From Epiperipatus broadwayi (lineage: Eukaryota > Onychophora > Udeonychophora > Euonychophora > Peripatidae), in NCBI GenBank assembly GCA_028023455.1, contig JAQFVV010000020.1, forward strand, positions 12,810,385-12,874,384: a DNA stretch of 64,000 nucleotides, written 5' to 3'. The notes beneath the pieces were generated by a model that was not told where the DNA came from, did not search any database, and saw nothing but the letters and a program-made list of their open reading frames with translations. Every line of letters begins with the position of its first letter. Position 1 is the stretch's first letter. Below, piece after piece: positions 33,746 to 46,748 of the stretch. The position numbers were made by a program, and so were the translations under genes.

Positions 33746-35997
33746 GTTGAATAGATTGTGCTTGAAAAGTGATATAATCTCTTTGTTGTTATGTACTGTA
33801 CTGATTTACATATATAAGTATAGCGCATATTAGAAATAAATTTATATATCGCACATATTTATTATAATATTTATAAAAAAGCTAATTCCCAGTATGCATA
33901 ATAACAATTCACAAGTCAGATTTATTAGGCATTTTAACAAACTTGCAAATACTCTTCTCTATAAATATTATTTTATATTCTCAGCGTTTCACAGTTAATA
34001 GTTTACATTTATTTATTTACAATGCTATTAATTAAAATTTATATTTATTATGTATATAAAAAAAATTCGACTAATTTTCTTATTTTTTCTTTCTTTATTG
34101 TTTAAAATATTTAATAAAATAACGTTATTAAATACAAAAAAAAAAATTACGGAGAAAAATCTTTTTCTCCCTCTTTTTATCTCGCTATTCCTATATAATA
34201 GACTAAATTGTATTATATTTAACAAGTAAGATTTTTTTTTTTTTTACTTTTTATTGACATTATATTAAAATATAAGTTAATTAATTTAATCTTTTTCCAT
34301 TCATTTTTTATCCATACAAATTGAAATGTTTATTTTTAATGTTTTCTTTTGTATTTTTCAAATATCTTTTGAAAGACTCAAAGAGAAACAAAAAAGTTGG
34401 AATAGGTTTTTATATTCGCTTTTAGAAAGTAATTTGCTTAAAGCAACAAGATATTGCTATAAAAAATTCAGAGATGGTGAACAGTTTTGAAAAACATTAG
34501 CTGGAAAAAAATGATAAATTGTTTTTATATGCAATTTATTATCCAAATTTATTTGCTTAAAAAAGTAAAAGATAATTAAATAGTATATATATTTCAGATA
34601 CTTAGAAAATTATTTTTTAGCTGTAAAAAAAAAAAAAAACATAACTAGGAAAAAAAATTCGAAATTGCAATAAAAAATTATGTTTGTTATGTCTTGAAAT
34701 TATTATATTGAGAAATTGCTTTTTACTGTACACAATTCTTAAATAGAACTTTAATAATAGTTTATTAAAAATGTTTGGCGACTTTAACACCATTTGTGAA
34801 AGGTGGAATATATTAAACTGTTGAAGTGAAAATTTAAATTTATAAAATTCACACCATGCTTTATGATTATTTAGATAAGTTTTTTTTAAAAAAAAAATAA
34901 ATCTAAAAATAATGATTAAAAGTCAACCATTTGATTATTTTTGGGCTTTCAATTAATATAATTTGGAATTGTGACAATTTCTGAGATATTTATTTACTGA
35001 GTTATTTTTAATTTCAAATGATCAGAACGAAGGAAAACATTTATATAACACACGCTTAGAAAGAGATTTTAATGATATATAAATATCAAAGTTAATCAAC
35101 ATAAATGTGTTTTTTAAGCAAAGTGATTCAGTGATCATCTACTCGTGCATTAATTTCAAGATTTATTAAATATAGCAAAATATGAAAATAAATAATAAAA
35201 TATGAACATATATAATGGAATACAAACAAAATAATATACTGTATATATAATTATTTACAGTTTTTAACATTCTGCTGACTCGGAGATTGCTTTAAACTTG
35301 GGGAATATTATAAGAGAAAACAGACAACCATAAATCGTCATCGGTTAAAAGAGTTCCGATTTCATATAAAATATCTAAATTTACCAAACATGAAAAATTG
35401 AACTATGATATCATTTCATGTGTAATATTTATTATAAAATAATTAGAGGGAAAAAACATTCCATGATGAACTGGTTGAACTTTTCTGATTGATATATATA
35501 TATCAAATTATAACACATTAAATAATATATAAATAGAATAATAATAAATAGAACTGATACACTTCCACAAATATCCATTAATGTAGTGTCCTCTCAAATC
35601 AAAGTATAAATCTATTTTCACTGCAGATTTTATGGATATTTATTAGGATAAATATCAAATCAGTGTAATAAATAGGGAGCTTATTATAGTAATCCATCTT
35701 AAAAGTGAAGAATGAATCTATTTCTGCTTGCATTGCTAAAAATTTATCATTTCTATTTATTACATATGGATTAGCATTGTATAATTTGATATTTACATAT
35801 TTATTATTTAATCGGTTATTTCCAAGATTACTATTTATGATAGAAATTAATTCTATCTTATGAATTTAAATTACAAGCAATTTGATGCATGGATGTATCT
35901 GTTGAGATGTTGTTTATTCTTATAATTCATTTTTCATCTTTAAGGAGAATTACTTTGATATTAATGAGCAGTGTATTTATATGTAATTAGTACTTTT
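33746..35997. other. AT-rich stretch, no gene seen
   Basis: No gene. CpG is somewhat more frequent here (33.8-35.4 kb) than in the deserts. The minus strand at about 35,690-35,840 is open for 55 codons and could belong to the inverted gypsy segment, but no motif supports that. Confidence 0.5.
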
Positions 35998-36382
35998 TTT
36001 TACGAGCAGGCATCCTATTAAATTGATATATGAATCCCTCATATTGTAATGCAGTGTATTGGCAATCTTCTGGATGGTGTTCAATTTGCCAATAACTGGA
36101 GGTTAAATCAAAAGTAGAAAATACTTTCTTACTACCAGATTCACAAATAATTTGTATATGGGTGGTGGTATATTCCTATCTGGAATGGTAATTTTGTTTA
36201 GTTGTCTAACATTTAAACAAAATTTCATCAACCCATCTTTCTTCTTCACTGTTGCAATAGGATTGCAATATGGTAAAGGATATTGGGAGATTATCCCCAA
36301 ATCAAACATTTTCTTGATCTGTTTATTTATCTCACCTCGATATTGGTATGGGATTGAATAGGATTTGGATAGATTAATAGGG
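35998..36382 (-). pseudogene. Gypsy element 1: inverted N-terminal half of reverse transcriptase
   Basis: The minus strand encodes the N-terminal reverse transcriptase blocks of a Ty3/gypsy element. In order: a PINL..YSIPYQYRGEI block and MFDLGIISQ, then CNPIATVKKKDG, LNVRQLNKITIPD, and after a frameshift VFSTFDLTSSYWQI with the first catalytic Asp. It ends YEGFIYQFNRMP. The next motif of the protein is absent on this strand. It is found on the plus strand, starting at 36,386. The two halves of one domain therefore lie head to head, meeting within a few bases of 36,383. The other edge of the inverted piece is near 35,998. Confidence 0.85.
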
Positions 36383-36385
36383 GTG

Positions 36386-38463
36386 CTGGTTTAATAAGAT
36401 GCCTGGATAAAACCCCTTTCTCCTGAGATCAAAGAGATAGCAACTATCTATGTAGACAATGTTATCATCATATCTTTTACTATTGAAGAATACCTTCAAC
36501 ATTTAAAAGTATTTTTTAAAGAGTGCTTTGATAAGGGTATAAAAATCAATTTCAAGAAGAGTACATTGGTGTGCAATGAAGTAGTCTTCTTAGGTCATAT
36601 TATTGGTTGTAATGGAATAAGACCTCATCCAAATAAGATTAATGCTATACAGAATTTTCCTACACTAAAAAACAAACAAAAACAAATCAGATCATTTTTG
36701 GGGTTATGCAACTTTTACAATAATTTCTACCCTAAAGTTACTGATAACATGAAACCTTACTAAAATTAATTAGAAAAGATGAAAAATGGAATTGAACTGA
36801 AGATCAAGATGAGGCATTTGTTAAAATTAAAACAGAAATTTTTAGAACAAATCATGCTAAATAAACTGGATTTAATAAACCTTTTATCATAAAAACTGAT
36901 AGTAGTGGTTATGGATTAGGGATAACTTTATCTCAAATTCAGGAGAATGGTCAAATAAAAGGCCTCTACTTTATTAGTCATCTCTTAAAGGGTCCAGAAA
37001 TAAACTATACAGTAACTGAGAAAGAAGCACTAGCAGTAGTGTAGGCTTTCCAGAAAATTTCAACAAATGCTTATCAGATCAAAAGTGATAGTGGTTATGA
37101 ACCACAGTTACCTAACCAACAGTCACCTTGTCAGGTGGAATCTGCTGTTGCAAGACTTCAATTATACAGGCAAATATTATAAGGAATCTGAAAACATTGT
37201 GGCTGATATGCTAAATTGAAATTCATGTTGATCAGAACAACAGCAACTAACTGTAGATAACATCTACATTTTAAGTATTGACTTAGCAATTAATGAAAAT
37301 GTAGAGAACAATTTGTTAAATGTAAAAAAAAACCCTACAAACCCTAGATCAAGATCTGATCCAGATTACCAAAATGCTGAACAAATAGAAAATTCTGTAT
37401 GAAACCAATAATCTGAAATATTTAAAGTTAGATGACTAGCTCTTAAAATATAAGGCAGATAATGACAAAGGTGAGTGGAAGGTAGTAATACCTTAAATAT
37501 TAAAAAACCTACTCATTCAATATGTACATTGTTTATATGGGCACTCTGGGGTTCATAAAACTGAACAAATAATGAAAAATTGATTTTACTAGCCCAGAAT
37601 ATATAATGATATTGTGAAAGAAATTCAAAATTGTCATGAATGATTAAAAGCTAAGCCAATAAACAAAAGTTACATCAGTTCAGTAAGCTCCATCATTCCA
37701 AAAAGAACAAATGAGATATTAGTTGTGGATTTTTATGGTCCATTACCATCATGTAATAAGCAAAAATAATTGCTAGCAGTTTACCCAATACCTCAATCCA
37801 GTACCAATTTTACTATTAAAATATTAGACACCCTACATTTTAAAGAGATAGGAAAACTGGGAATGGTCTTAACCAATTATGTACCCCTTTCCTATCCAAA
37901 GAATGGATCAAATTGGTAGAGAAACATCAGATAAAACATGAAATAACCTCTATTAGAAATCCACAATCAAACCCATGTAAATGTGTAATGGGGGAACTTG
38001 GGACCTATTTGGGGGATAAGCATAATCGTCGGGTAGCACAAGCAATGTGTAGTCAATTATATAAATTGAGTGTAAATGAATCCACTGGATTTGCACCCTT
38101 CAAATTACAATTGGGACAACATACCCCAATTCTATTCCAAAAAACCCATGCCTATGCTCATTGAATTACCCATTGATCTAGAAGAAGATCAAATGGAAAA
38201 CATACCACAAAATACTAAAGATGAGTGGGAAAAGAGGCAAAATTTAAAAAAATCTAACTATCAATTCAAAATTGGAGACAAAGTCTTCATTAAAACACCT
38301 CACATGAATAATCCAAAAGAATTCATTTTCTTCAAATTCTGTGATGCATATGAAGATCCATTTACCATCATTAAATGTGTTGGCCTAAATGTATACTGAA
38401 TAGACAAGAGAAATGGAATCAAAGAAACATATAATGTATGAATAATGAAGCCATACTATTGAA
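36386..38463 (+). pseudogene. Gypsy element 1: pol from reverse transcriptase C-half to integrase
   Basis: A decayed Ty3/gypsy pol. Reverse transcriptase: IRCLDKTPLSPEI, then YVDN at 36,449-36,460 where the catalytic box is normally YVDD, then VVFLGHIIGCNGIRP. RNase H: IIKTDSSGYGLG near 36,890 and YTVTEKEALAVV near 37,010. Integrase zinc domain: HCLYGHSGVHKTEQI near 37,530 with NCHE; the second Cys is replaced by a stop. Integrase core: VVDFYGPLP (first Asp kept, near 37,725), then a segment where the second Asp is lost, and KCVMGELGTYL near 37,980 where the catalytic Glu is replaced. C-terminal GPY-type domain: NYQFKIGDKVFIKTP near 38,265 to a stop at 38,463. Several stops and frame changes; not functional. 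Confidence 0.9.
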
Positions 38464-40495
38464 AAGCATAATAAATTTCTTTGCCAATTTAATTCAAAAT
38501 AAAAATCTACAGGGTATTAATTTAAATCCTATATAGTAATCTTAATTAGGATTATTACCAATTAGATTGAGTTATAGAAAAGTAAAAAGAGATGATGCCC
38601 ATTATAAAACATATATCTAATAATGTATTTGGAAGATTAAATTTTAAAAATAATTTATAAAATTATTTATAAATTAACTAATGAACTATACCAGTATTAT
38701 CAGAACCAGAGACTGATTAACCCATTGAGTTGATTCATTTCGAAATTAATGACAACTCTTTTGTATAACTGTTACCAAATAAAGTCTATTAAGTCTCAAA
38801 GAAAAAGAATAGGATATGTACTCTTAAACATACCTATATTTAAACTAATGCATAACTTATCCAAAGTGAAACTTATCTGCAGTTGTAGTCAGATCTTCAA
38901 TTATTAAAAAAAAAAATCTCATTACAACATGGAGAAACATATTACCAAGTATATATATAGTAAAGGCATGCTTTACGAAAATACTCCTAAAATTCGAACC
39001 TAACTTAATTCATCAAAAAATCCTAATACTACATGATGGGCCAACTCTAAGCCAACATACCCTAGCAAATATATATATATATATATATATGTTTACAGGG
39101 AAGCTTAAGTAAATGCGAACACAACAATTCCTAAATGAGAGTAATAAACCACTCAAAAAGTAGAATTCTAAGTAAATAAATTGAGGAATTAAGGATATTA
39201 TTTATCTTTAACACCTTTTTACTGGGGGAATTAGTAAGATGCAGTCTCACATCCCCCCAAAACCATTAAAAACACTTACCTAATTCAAATCCAAGACCCA
39301 TGACAGCAACCTTCTTTATCTTTAATAAAAAACAATCTATATGTATAATGAGAATGCAAATCAAATAAAATTTATTACCAAAAATTGAAAGTAATCTTAA
39401 GCATTGTAACTGAGAAATAATTAATTGTTTCCACAATTAGACATTTAATTTATTTTTATGATAAATACGTTATCTAAAATAAATCATAACATATAGACCC
39501 TAACACTTATCTTTGTTAAAAACATCTTCTCAGTTATTGCTTAATTCATTCATATTACAACAAAACAAATAAAATATGATCAGATTTGGACACAAGCAAG
39601 AAAATTAAAAAATATATTTAAAGGAAAAAAAATAAAAAGTTTATTACTATTAATATATATATATATGAATTATAACAAATCATGTAAATGCATGAACATG
39701 ACTCTGCTGTTTGAAAACATCTAATTCAAGTTCAAATCAAATAACCTCATTTTGGTAATTAGAAAAAGATATAAACAAATAACCTTTTTCTCAAAAGTCA
39801 AACCAAAAACTCTCATCAGTTAAGCAACATGTATAAATTTTGAGTGGAAAAATCGAACTTGTGGTTTGAACAGAAAAGTCTATTGTCATTAAAGTGAAAA
39901 CATCAAACAAAAACAGCTCTTAGAATACTGATTAAAACTAAATTAAAGACATATGAATTCAAATTTAGCCAATTAAGGGATTTTAAATTAAAAATCTAAA
40001 AAAACAGTTTTAAATTATTCAACATCTCCAGAGTGTTTTCAAGTTTAAGCCAGAGATTAAATTAACTTTAACTAGAGATATCTAACAATAAATGTTTTGC
40101 TTTTTAATTCACTCAAGACCTTTTAAGCAACATACACAATCATGTATTGCTAAGTGAGAAGTGATATCAGAAGAAGAAAGTCATCAACCATGGAGTTGTA
40201 ACTGCCAAAACCAAATTTAATTCAACCTAGCATTTATTCATTTTTGATGCAAAAAAAAATCCACTTTATTATTAAATGTGACGCTCTCAAAGGAGACCAT
40301 ATTAAGAGAGAGAAATTATGATCAATATAACAGATGTTTTAGCACACTCAAACCCACCATCTGAAACATGAAATGAATTAATGAGGACAGTTATAATCCT
40401 TTTAAGACAATTTCCTTATGGACTCTTGGTTGATGTCATAGTTTTTATTTACTTTATGTAAATGTTTTGTTTATTTCTTTTCTTTATTACAGATT
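38464..40495. other. AT-rich stretch downstream of gypsy pol
   Basis: No gene recognised. If 40,496 is the end of the internal region, these 2 kb would belong to the element (an env-like or 3' untranslated part), but no open frame or motif supports an envelope. A (TA)n microsatellite lies at 39,068-39,090. Confidence 0.5.
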
Positions 40496-40508
40496 GAAGG
40501 AGAGGGGA
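40496..40508 (+). promoter_or_regulatory. Possible polypurine tract and 3' LTR start
   Basis: GAAGGAGAGGGGA is all purine and is followed at once by TGTAAATTATT, the arrangement expected where a polypurine tract meets a 3' LTR starting TG. It lies about 2 kb after the gypsy stop codon on the same strand. No matching 5' LTR is seen upstream, so the assignment is tentative. Confidence 0.35.
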
Positions 40509-41757
40509 TGTAAATTATTAATATGTTAGAGAAGGAATAAGTATTATTAGCTTTATTATAAATTGATATAAAATATAGGTCCAGGTGTAAATTTGCTTGC
40601 AAATAATTCGAATTATCACCAGGGGAGAGGTAAGATTTTACCCTATCATACATCAATTACCATAGTGGCACTGTTATTTGTGTTTGTTTGTTATCACTAA
40701 TTATTTCATTATTTATTTTTGGTGTATATGATTAATTATTTGTGAGTGGTTTTTCTTATCTTTGTATAGACAAGCCACAATAGAAATGGGGATCCCAGGT
40801 CTATAGCACATGATTGATATGAACTAATCAATCAACTTATTGGAAATAATAAATTATGATTTTGATAAAAGTTAAATTAGCAAGTAAGTATAAACACAAA
40901 TAATCACAAGTTATAATTTAATTGTCTTTGTTAGTATTGACATTGAATAACTATTCTTTGAAGGGAAAAGGGGTTGGATTAATAAAGATTAATAGTAATA
41001 ATCTATGAATACTCACTGATGTCTAAATAAATTATTTATCTTTGTTAGAACCTAGAAGCCTAAGTTATATTAACAGGAAATAAAATTAAATATATGATTT
41101 TAAATTAAAGACTGTCATTTGTAATTTTTCTATATTCAGTTTTCAATTTGTCACATACTCTGACATACTTGCACATTATAAATAGTGACATTGATATACT
41201 CTGAAGTAGAATATTATGCATATTCTTCCTGAGTTCGAATTCTGGGATTAATGGAAGCTAAAGATGGAAAAAAGAGATGAGTATACAAGTATATTTTGAC
41301 ATATGTTTGTGTATTAATATATCATCTCTCAGGAATGAGATTAAAGTGATAGAGTCTACATATTAAGAAACTCAAAATAAACTTTCTCATCCATTCTGTT
41401 GACCTATCAAGTCTATCACCATGTAAGGTCAGGACCTGTTCTGTTACATCCAGTTTAGTATATATACATTAAAAATTTATGCAAATTGAATATATATTTA
41501 TATTACTTATTGGAAAATATAAAAAAACATTATAAAACTTGTTCAGTAAATTAACAAAGATGGCTGCTGCATTACCAATAAGTAAAAAATAATGTAAATA
41601 TAAGTATATTTAGCAAGTATAGATTTAGACCTTCAAATACACTAATAGTCTAATTTTATTCACTTATAGATACCCTTATAATTTTTTTAAACTTTTAATA
41701 AGATTTTCTGAAAATTTTATCATAATAAAATTATCTATATCAAAACAACATCACAAA
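40509..41757. other. AT-rich stretch, possible decayed LTR at left
   Basis: The first several hundred bases may be the LTR of gypsy element 1. Its right end cannot be placed because no second copy is present in the window. No gene seen. Confidence 0.4.
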
Positions 41758-41880
41758 CAAATGTTGTCACTTCCAGTGTTCAAACTTTTTATGGTAGTAA
41801 TTGTTTGTTACTCTGAAGCTAATGGTTTATTAAATAATTTTAAATTTAACTTCATCAAGAAATTCAAGTGACAACATTTG
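41758..41880. mobile_element. 123-bp element with perfect 15-bp terminal inverted repeats
   Basis: CAAATGTTGTCACTT at 41,758-41,772 is exactly inverted at 41,866-41,880. The interior is non-coding. The size suits a MITE, but no target duplication is evident in the flanks. Confidence 0.55.
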
Positions 41881-43160
41881 GTCAAACAGCTTATGGTGGA
41901 TCCATTAAACTATCAAATATTGCATACTCAATAAGTATCTAATTATTCTTAGCCAGAAATGAAAACAAGGATAGAAAACTTCTCATGCTCTTATCACCAG
42001 ACAATTGACGAGATTGCTTGGTAAGACCTTCTTCTTCACTAATCTTTGGAAACCTATTGCAGATGTTTTTGGCCTAAAGTAGGATATTTAAAAGATGTTT
42101 CATATTTATGATTTAGGGCCAACTTTAATATTCAAACCAATCATTAGCTAGTTTCATTTTTGCTATATTACAGCTCTTATCTATCCCATTAGTACTTTAA
42201 ATGATATGTTGATAGCTATTCATCATTCAGTGTCATTATCTGTGCTTACATCTTTGACATAACTCTTGATAGTAAATGCATAAATTTCATTTATTAGCCT
42301 GATCTCATATCATTTCTAGCCCAGATATAAACTTTAAATCCAATTAAAAATTAATCAATCTATTTTCAAATTAATTTTTATTTAACTTCACCCATCTGTT
42401 TGCTTGTCTTTTGGATCAAATCTTATAATCAATTTTTAATCTACTTCTATCAAACAGATTTTCTTCAAATTTGTAAATGTTCCATATTGATGATAATGCA
42501 ATATTTCAATGATGTCCAATATGTCAGTGCTGGCGAATCACATTTCAAATTGCATTCACATCAGTTCAGTAATGTTTGTGAGATGCTCAAGAAATAATGC
42601 CATTGCTAATACTTGTGAGAACAATAATGAAAATCATGAATTTCAAAAATAAGGCAGCAATTTTTAGATTCTATATAATAAATGATAAATGATTTTGGAA
42701 AAATTGAAGTAATGAAAAATGAAAAAAAAAACAGTTTCAATTCTCAGTTGTTTTGTAAAAATTTGGAAATAAATAGCTTTCCTATTTATGAAAAATAATT
42801 TCAAAAAAATGATGCGATATAGTGTTACACTACTTAAAAAAATGTCAATAATAAAAAAAATTAATTTCAACTACTTGAAATATGCATAGTTTTACGACTC
42901 ACTCTTTTTTTTAAAAAAAAGGATATGAATAGCTTTCCTGTTTGTGATTTTCAAAAATTAAAGTAATGTAGAAGAAAAAAAAATTCATTGTCAGCAATAT
43001 TTTTGAGAATCACATTTTTATTTTTAATTTAGAAATGAATACCATTCCTGATTAGGTTAAATGATTTTGAAAAATACAAGTAATATGGAGATAGATTTAA
43101 TAAAAAGACAATTGCAAAATACACAAATATTAAAACCTAAAAATCAATATATATAAGAAA
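41881..43160. other. AT-rich stretch, no gene seen
   Basis: No recognisable gene. Three loosely similar segments with GAATAGCTTTCCT-like words (near 42,770, 42,929 and 43,036) suggest an old tandem repeat of about 110-160 bp. Confidence 0.5.
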
Positions 43161-43475
43161 TATTTTTTTTAAAAAATGTTTTTTATTTAATTGGATGACC
43201 AATGCACTAAAAAGAAAAAACTATTTTTTTTAAGCACAGATTTGATTGACATATAGGACTTCAAATAAAATTGTGAAGTGTACATAAATTAATTAATTCA
43301 ATCAATAATAAAGTATTTATTTTGATCACAAACTGTACTGATTGAATTAATTAATTCATGGATATACTAACATTTTATGTAAAGTCCCAAATAACAACCA
43401 AAATTGATGTTAAATACTTTTTTAAGTGCATTAGTCATCAAATTAAATAAAAGCATTTTTTGAAAAAAATTAATT
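43161..43475. mobile_element. Fold-back element, arms about 150 bp
   Basis: The left arm (from 43,161, including ATTGGATGACCAATGCACT and AATTAATTAATTCAATCA) is repeated in inverted order up to about 43,475 (AGTGCATTAGTCATCAAATT). Arms differ by many substitutions and indels, so this is an old hairpin-type MITE. No coding content. Confidence 0.75.
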
Positions 43476-43974
43476 GAATATAAAATATTGTGAGTTTTAC
43501 ATTATAAATGCATCTTGGGGATTATCAAAGATGATCATTAATCTTTTTCAGATGACTTTATTCATATATTCCAAGAATGTGTAATGTATTGGAAGTTTAA
43601 ATATATTTAACAAAAATATATAACAAATATAATTTTATTTATTGTATAATAAAATAAAAATGGAATTAACCATATATAATTTAATATATTGCTTATTGGA
43701 AATATTAATATTAAATCAATGTTTTGATTGAATCTCATCATATATTTTCTAAATAGTAGAGTCCATTCAGAGATGTTATAGAAATATTCAAAAATCAGAC
43801 ATCTCTAAAACAAAATCCCTGAAAGATCTTAGATGCCTCAGAATGACTGGTAAGAATCAGTCAAAATTGTTGACATAATGCTAATAAGTACAACTAGCAA
43901 GTGTATACCAATTAATTTGAAATATATGTTTACATTTTAGTGATAGTTTTGGGGATGGATGAAGTGGTGATATA
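43476..43974. other. AT-rich stretch, no gene seen
   Basis: Nothing recognised. Confidence 0.5.
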
Positions 43975-43982
43975 TAGTAGCT

Positions 43983-44299
43983 CAGGAGTCCCCAACCCTA
44001 TTCCCGTGGGCACAATGGTGCCCACAGACCATTTTATGTGTGCCCACTGCTATCTGAATACAATAAAAAAATATTTATCTGATACAAATAAATTTAATTT
44101 TTAAAATTTCTTATAAATTATTGTATTATATTGTAATCAAATGTTAAAATTTTATTTTTGAAATAAATATTTTTTTGTACATTATGTGTATTATTAACAA
44201 TATCCAACTATAAATTTACGTTGAAAAAATAAATGGTGCCCGCCACCTGGCCAGTATTATAGAATGTGCTCTTAAGTGCAAAAAGGTTGGGGACCGCTA
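43983..44299. mobile_element. hAT-type MITE, 317 bp
   Basis: The left end CAGGAGTCCCCAACC and the right end (reverse complement TAGCGGTCCCCAACC) form 15-bp terminal inverted repeats with three differences. They are bordered by 8-bp sequences TAGTAGCT (43,975-43,982) and CAGTAGCT (44,300-44,307), a target duplication with one mismatch. An 8-bp duplication and a CAG(N)GGTCCCCAACC terminus are characteristic of hAT transposons. Subterminal sequence holds several GTGGGC/GTGCCC words in both orientations. No transposase, so it depended on an autonomous relative. Confidence 0.85.
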
Positions 44300-44307
44300 C
44301 AGTAGCT

Positions 44308-46602
44308 AATAAAAAGAAGTCTGACTATGCTATTGTTCTCATAAGTGTAATGATTTAGCTACTAGAATTATAAGAATAGGACATTCCAGTCATGCAGCTT
44401 ATATTGATCAAAGTAGGAGATAAATTATTGACAATGCTGACCATTGGGCATCATTGGGTTATAATTCTAGCTTTATAGCCTGATATCCTAATTAATTCTC
44501 TTAGTTCAAGAGCAGTAACATATTGCTGATGGTTACATGTGTACTATTCTAAATCCTAATACAAGTGATACAAATAATAATTTATAAATGCAAATGGAAA
44601 CATATTTATTAACTCTTGATTAAATCTGCCATCTCCAACATTCTTTGCTTTTGAAATAGTATCAATATAAAAATTGGACCCAATCAAAAAAGTGCATAGA
44701 CTTTCTGGCTAGATATTATCTCAATAAACTCTGACTCCAAAATTAATTGATGATTTATTACCAAAATATTATTTTTAGATAAAGAATTTACATAAACCCA
44801 ATTTTCATAAAAAGCTTCAGTCACCATTATAGTGACTTGAATACTCTATTATATTGTTACTGGCAAAATTCTATCAAGTATCTTTAAAAATTATTACTAA
44901 TAGGTTAATTTATAGATTCTGTCACTATTGTTTCTATTAATACATGATTTAGATGCAAATTAAAATTTTTAATTTCTTTCACTCATTCTATTATGGAATC
45001 TAAATGATTTAATATTTTGTCTGCAATAAATATGATTGGTTGATAGATATCAACCACCCAAACAATTTACCATAGTTGTAATAATCTATTTCTATTTAAC
45101 AAGTATACATTAATTTATGGGTGTGTCTGTGTATAAATTTAGGAGGCATAAATAAATAAGATATTCATATCTACTTGATAGAGATGTGGGTCTTAACACT
45201 CAATTTTGAAAACATAAATTATTTAAGAATGCCAGTATCTAAAGGACCATGAATTCATCATATGGAAAATTAAAAATTTTCAGTCAATGAGACCATATAT
45301 GAATATGAACAAGATTATAATAAAAACAAGGGTATTTATATAATTGTCAGAAATGTCTTATATGCATACTTAGTAAATATGCATGCAATGCTATTCATGG
45401 TGCTACAAATTTTACTTATAGCCACAGCCTCTTCTTTTGTTATAAATTACTAATGAGATTAGTTGTAACCATTTTGCCTTCATCTTTGTAGTTTACATCC
45501 TGCACAAAGCCATGATTTAAGATGGCTAAAAATCATTCCCTTTTGCTACTTAGCAGATTAACCAACTATGCACCCAATATACTATATTATAGGGTTATCA
45601 ATATAACTAAAATATTTTTGCTTTTCTTACATGGCAATGACCTAACTTATTTATTAATTTTTGGATTTATTAAACTATATTTATTCAGTCTTGTTCATGG
45701 CATTCACAAGTGCTGCAATTTCCACTTTTATACATGCACATATATATAAAAGTAGAAAATTTTATACCGCGGGCAATATGTAAAATATAAATATCTCAGC
45801 ATGCAGGTGAAAATGCCAATACATTTTGCTAACTCACCTTCAGTGATGCTTTGATAAAGACATTCCATGATGAAAGCCTGGATTAGCAGATTAATAAATT
45901 TATTTTATGCTTATTTTGTCTTACTGTAATTATTATAGTTGCTTAATTGTATATTACATGCACATACCTTTATGTTGGAATTCTCCAATATAGTTTTACA
46001 ACAGGATTATTAATTAACAAAAATTCCATTCACACCTTTACTTATGGATATTTACTATTTATCACTCTACAACTTTGTGAAAATATTGATATGTTTGTCT
46101 AAGATCTTTTTATTTGAATACCACACTCCCGCATCCTTTAATATCATCTATACTGACTTATTCTTAATGTTTTAAAAGCATAAGTTAAAAATGCATTTAT
46201 TAAGATTAATGTACACAGAAAGACAATAATGAATCACATAGGATGATCTGACAATAATGGATATGTATGAGATTAATTGTAAATACTTCTTTATGTATAA
46301 GTTTAAAAAATTTATGAGCTAGTGGTGATTTACCTTTTACAATTCAGTCAGACACTTTATCTATTGACATTATTAACAAGAATGTAATTTTGACTATACA
46401 CATAAAATACTATTAAAATATTTTATGATCATGGAATACATAAATATACTTTTCAAATATTCTAAATCACATTAACATTCAGAGTACATATATATACATA
46501 TTTTTTCAAACTTGTAAATCATATTTCAATTATTTAGTATATCTCCTTTTTGTTGCTTTTATTTGCCTAGAGTAATCTGTTCATGTGCTTTTAATGTTAA
46601 AT
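44308..46602. other. AT-rich stretch, no gene seen
   Basis: No gene recognised. The open frame at 45,522-45,749 (75 codons) is hydrophobic and AT-driven, with no family signature. Confidence 0.55.
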
Positions 46603-46748
46603 AAAATAATTTACAGTTTCTAACAATAGAACAAAGTTTAACAGTTTCTGGGTGCATTATTTAAGTATAATAATGATAAATAATATAATTTACAGTTTTT
46701 AATAATGGAGCAAAGTTTAACAGTTTCTGGATGATTATCTAAGTATAC
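46603..46748. repeat. Direct duplication of about 70 bp
   Basis: TAATTTACAGTTT followed by CAAAGTTTAACAGTTTCTGG occurs at 46,603-46,672 and again at 46,680-46,748, with several substitutions. Confidence 0.85.

Noticed and set aside
35690-35840. 55-codon open stretch on the minus strand as gypsy gag or protease
   Set aside because: No D-T/S-G protease motif and no zinc knuckle; compatible with chance in this composition.
45522-45749. 75-codon hydrophobic open frame as a small membrane protein
   Set aside because: Hydrophobicity follows from T-rich codons; no conserved motif, no splice or promoter context.
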